Source: Flavobacteriaceae bacterium (GTDB lineage Bacteria; Bacteroidota; Bacteroidia; Flavobacteriales; Flavobacteriaceae). Taken from it: a DNA stretch of 24,331 nt. The stretch spans positions 1 through 24,331 of the forward strand of contig JALRDC010000155.1 of the NCBI GenBank assembly GCA_023262245.1, given 5' to 3'. The notes below the pieces were generated by a model. It searched no databases. It worked only from the letters and a program-made list of their open reading frames with translations, and was not told the origin of the DNA. Made by a program: the position numbers and the translations under genes. Numbering within the stretch: position 1 is the first letter of the stretch; every line of letters begins with the position of its first letter. This document shows positions 22,387-24,331 of this stretch, one piece after another.

Positions 22387-23721
22387 ATGAAATATACCAC
22401 CTACATATTACTTTTTCTATTACTTATCGTATCCAATTGTTCCACTGAACCAAAGACTGCATATCTAGCTAAGATTGATGATCCTGAGCTTTTTCAAAAT
22501 GCAGTACAAAACCTTACAGACATTGTAGTATATGATATTTTTTCACCTCCGGTAGCCTCCAGGGTGTATTTGTATCCTTCTATCGCAGCATACGAAATTA
22601 TAGCCAATGCATTTCCCGATCAGTACAATTCCCTTGCAGGACAAGTACAAGAATTACAGCCGATACCCAAGGCTGAAAATGAAGAAGTAAATGCTAAACT
22701 GGCGTCCCTTTTTGCTTTTAATACAGTAGGGAAAGCTTTGATTTTTTCAGAAGACAAGATGGAAGCCTTTCAAGAAGATTTTCATAAAAAACTAAAAGAA
22801 TTTAAGGTCCCCAAAAAGGTAATACGAGCTTCTGAAAATTACGGAAATCAAGTAGCCGAATTTATTTTGGATTGGGCCTCAAAAGATAAATACAAACAGA
22901 CACGTACCTACCCAAAATACACAATAAAAGAAGAAGATCAATTTTGGAAACCCACTCCCCCGGATTATATGGATGGGATCGAACCGCACTGGCAAGAAAT
23001 TAGAACGATGGTTTTAGATTCTTCAAATCAATTTCCACCTAAAGATCCTTTACCTTTTGACCTAAGAGAAGGGAGTCCTTTTCAAAAACAGCTAATGGAA
23101 GTTTTTGAAGTCACAAATCAACTGACAAAAGAGCAAGTTGATATTGCTAAATTTTGGGATTGCAATCCTTACGTTACCCACCACAGAGGCCATGCCATGT
23201 TTGCTACCAAAAAAATTACACCCGGAGGACACTGGATTGGGATTACGGCCATAGCAACCCGACAAGCAAAAAGTTCCTTTGAAGATACGGTTAATGCTTA
23301 TGCAAATGTCTCAATAGCCTTATTTGATGCCTTTATTAGTTGTTGGGATGAAAAATGGGAAACTTTGGTTGTTCGTCCTGAAACATTGATCAATCAATTT
23401 TATGACGAAGAATGGTTACCTCTTTTACAAACTCCACCTTTTCCCGAATACACCAGTGGGCATTCTGTCATTTCTCGTGCAGCTGCTGTAACCCTAACAG
23501 ACCTTTTTGGGGATAATTTTGAATTTGTAGACACTACAGAGCTAGCCTATGGCCTTCCGGAACGCTCCTATACGTCTTTCATCCATGCTTCTGAAGAAGC
23601 TGCTATTTCAAGATTATACGGAGGGATACATTACATGATGGCTATTACTGAAGGCGTTGCCCAAGGACAAAACGTGGGGGACTATGTTGTTACTCAAATT
23701 CAAACAAAAAAACACCCTTAG
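22387..23721 (+). CDS. Vanadium-dependent haloperoxidase / PAP2-type phosphatase lipoprotein
   Basis: This 444-residue protein has a lipoprotein signal peptide (lipidated Cys18 in V-S-N-C-S). The full vanadate/phosphate pocket is present: K323-x6-R330-P331, then S357-G358-H359 in Y-T-S-G-H-S, then S408-R409-x5-H415. H415 would be the vanadate-binding (or phosphate nucleophile) histidine and H359 the acid-base residue. The all-helical N-terminal region fits VHPO more than small membrane PAP2 enzymes. Relatives in marine flavobacteria include the vanadium iodoperoxidases of Zobellia galactanivorans, which oxidise iodide with hydrogen peroxide. Halide preference, or phosphatase activity instead, cannot be decided here. 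It follows the SusCD-VCBS genes on the same strand after 335 bp and probably has its own promoter. Confidence 0.9.
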   Translation: MKYTTYILLFLLLIVSNCSTEPKTAYLAKIDDPELFQNAVQNLTDIVVYDIFSPPVASRVYLYPSIAAYEIIANAFPDQYNSLAGQVQELQPIPKAENEEVNAKLASLFAFNTVGKALIFSEDKMEAFQEDFHKKLKEFKVPKKVIRASENYGNQVAEFILDWASKDKYKQTRTYPKYTIKEEDQFWKPTPPDYMDGIEPHWQEIRTMVLDSSNQFPPKDPLPFDLREGSPFQKQLMEVFEVTNQLTKEQVDIAKFWDCNPYVTHHRGHAMFATKKITPGGHWIGITAIATRQAKSSFEDTVNAYANVSIALFDAFISCWDEKWETLVVRPETLINQFYDEEWLPLLQTPPFPEYTSGHSVISRAAAVTLTDLFGDNFEFVDTTELAYGLPERSYTSFIHASEEAAISRLYGGIHYMMAITEGVAQGQNVGDYVVTQIQTKKHP

Positions 23722-23848
23722 GTATTGCTGTTAAGGGCATTCAATAAAGTATCTTAACTTTTAGTAAAGTCAAATATTCAATTCCATTATAGAAAGGTCT
23801 CAAATTAGGAGCATATTTAGAAAAAATTTAACTCATTTTTTAAATTAG

Positions 23849-23876
23849 AGACCCTTATTTTGCGGGTCTTTTTTTT
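23849..23876 (+). terminator. Intrinsic terminator after the haloperoxidase gene
   Basis: AGACCC (23849-23854) pairs with GGGTCT (23864-23869) across a nine-base loop, followed by a run of T to 23876. It closes the accessory block 127 bases after the haloperoxidase stop and insulates the malic enzyme gene. Confidence 0.8.
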
Positions 23877-23907
23877 AGTTTGTCCCCAGTTATTTAACAA
23901 GTCTTCC

Positions 23908-23915
23908 TACATTTG
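23908..23915 (+). promoter_or_regulatory. Likely malic enzyme -7 promoter element
   Basis: TACATTTG is an exact TAnnTTTG match 17 bases before the ATG at 23933. A TTTG at 23879-23882 lies 25 bases upstream, a little far for a -33 element. The predicted leader is about a dozen bases. Confidence 0.45.
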
Positions 23916-23932
23916 TTCAAAGCATCATCGTC

Positions 23933-24331
23933 ATGAGTAAGCAAAACAACAGACGGGAAGCTTTGGTATATCATGCCAAGCCTCGCCCAGGTAAGACAAA
24001 GATTGTTCCTACCAAAAATTATGACACCCAACGCGATTTGGCCTTGGCCTATTCTCCTGGAGTAGCAATCCCTTGTTTAGAAATTGAAAAACAAAAAGCC
24101 GACGTATATAAGTACACCAATAAAGGAAACTTGGTAGCGGTAATATCTAATGGAACTGCTGTGTTAGGTTTGGGCGATATTGGTCCAGAAGCATCTAAAC
24201 CGGTAATGGAAGGTAAGGCCTTACTCTTTAAAATTTTTGCAGGTATTGATGTTTTTGATATTGAAGTGGACGCTAAAGACCCCGAAGAATTTATTGCCGC
24301 TGTAAAAGCCATTGCCCCCACTTTTGGAGGA
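23933..24331 (+). CDS. maeB: NADP-type malic enzyme, MaeB-like (5' part, runs off the window)
   Basis: The 133 visible codons form the N-terminal malic domain. They show D-L-A-L-A-Y-S-P-G-V-A (with the catalytic-region Tyr) at about 36-46, V-I-S-N-G-T-A-V-L-G-L-G-D-I-G at about 70-84, and K-P-V-M-E-G-K-A-L-L-F-K (88-99). Malic enzyme oxidatively decarboxylates malate to pyruvate, making NADPH. Bacteroidetes MaeB proteins usually have about 760 residues with a C-terminal phosphotransacetylase-like domain, so most of the gene lies beyond the end. The ATG at 23933 opens M-S-K-Q-N-N-R-R-E-A-L, a normal start for the family. Confidence 0.94.
   Translation, partial: MSKQNNRREALVYHAKPRPGKTKIVPTKNYDTQRDLALAYSPGVAIPCLEIEKQKADVYKYTNKGNLVAVISNGTAVLGLGDIGPEASKPVMEGKALLFKIFAGIDVFDIEVDAKDPEEFIAAVKAIAPTFGG

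Noticed and set aside
22387..23721. Naming the product firmly as an iodo- or bromoperoxidase
   Set aside because: The pocket residues are shared by vanadium haloperoxidases and PAP2 phosphatases, and halide specificity cannot be read from motifs alone.

Overview
The window comes from a low-GC member of the Bacteroidetes, most likely a marine Flavobacteriaceae species. The signs are a fused CcoN-CcoO cbb3 oxidase subunit with a mono-heme CcoP, a SusC/SusD pair, TAnnTTTG-type -7 promoter elements, Bacteroidetes-style lipoproteins and a weak role for Shine-Dalgarno sequences. No tRNA, rRNA, CRISPR array or intact insertion sequence was seen.

Layout. (1) 1-463 is the 3' end of an aa3-type cytochrome c oxidase subunit I gene. 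A bidirectional terminator separates it from the convergent cbb3 operon. (2) 516-8966, all on the minus strand, is a complete cbb3 oxidase operon, read in transcription order ccoI, ccoS, ccoNO, ccoQ, ccoP, ccoG, ccoH and a TauE/SafE-like membrane protein. It includes two small genes, ccoQ and ccoS. Two of the genes, ccoI and ccoS, appear to start at TTG. (3) 9023-9545 is a truncated alginate-export-type porin, probably a pseudogene. Divergent from it is a Crp/Fnr regulator with an N-terminal cysteine cluster, a plausible oxygen sensor for the cbb3 operon. (4) 10390-12371 holds ruvB and queG, housekeeping genes. (5) 12372-23721 is an accessory block: a LacI-type repressor divergent from susC-susD, then a roughly 1,100-residue FG-GAP/VCBS plus ASPIC/UnbV lipoprotein, then a vanadium haloperoxidase/PAP2-type lipoprotein with a full set of vanadate/phosphate-binding residues. 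No glycoside hydrolase, polysaccharide lyase or sulfatase is present in the visible part. (6) 23933-end is the 5' part of an NADP-type malic enzyme gene.

How the parts relate. Regions 1, 4 and 6 (ctaD, ruvB, queG, maeB) resemble a gene order I recall from flavobacterial chromosomes, where maeB is followed by ruvA and sprA. In that reading the cbb3/Fnr block and the SusCD block are two separate insertions into an old neighbourhood. Two copies of a 50-bp intergenic repeat (49/50 identical, same orientation, 9.74 kb apart) bracket lacI-susC-susD-VCBS exactly. The most interesting candidate system is this repeat-bracketed SusCD, CRTAC1-like and haloperoxidase locus, a possible uptake and oxidative or dephosphorylating surface system whose substrate is unknown.
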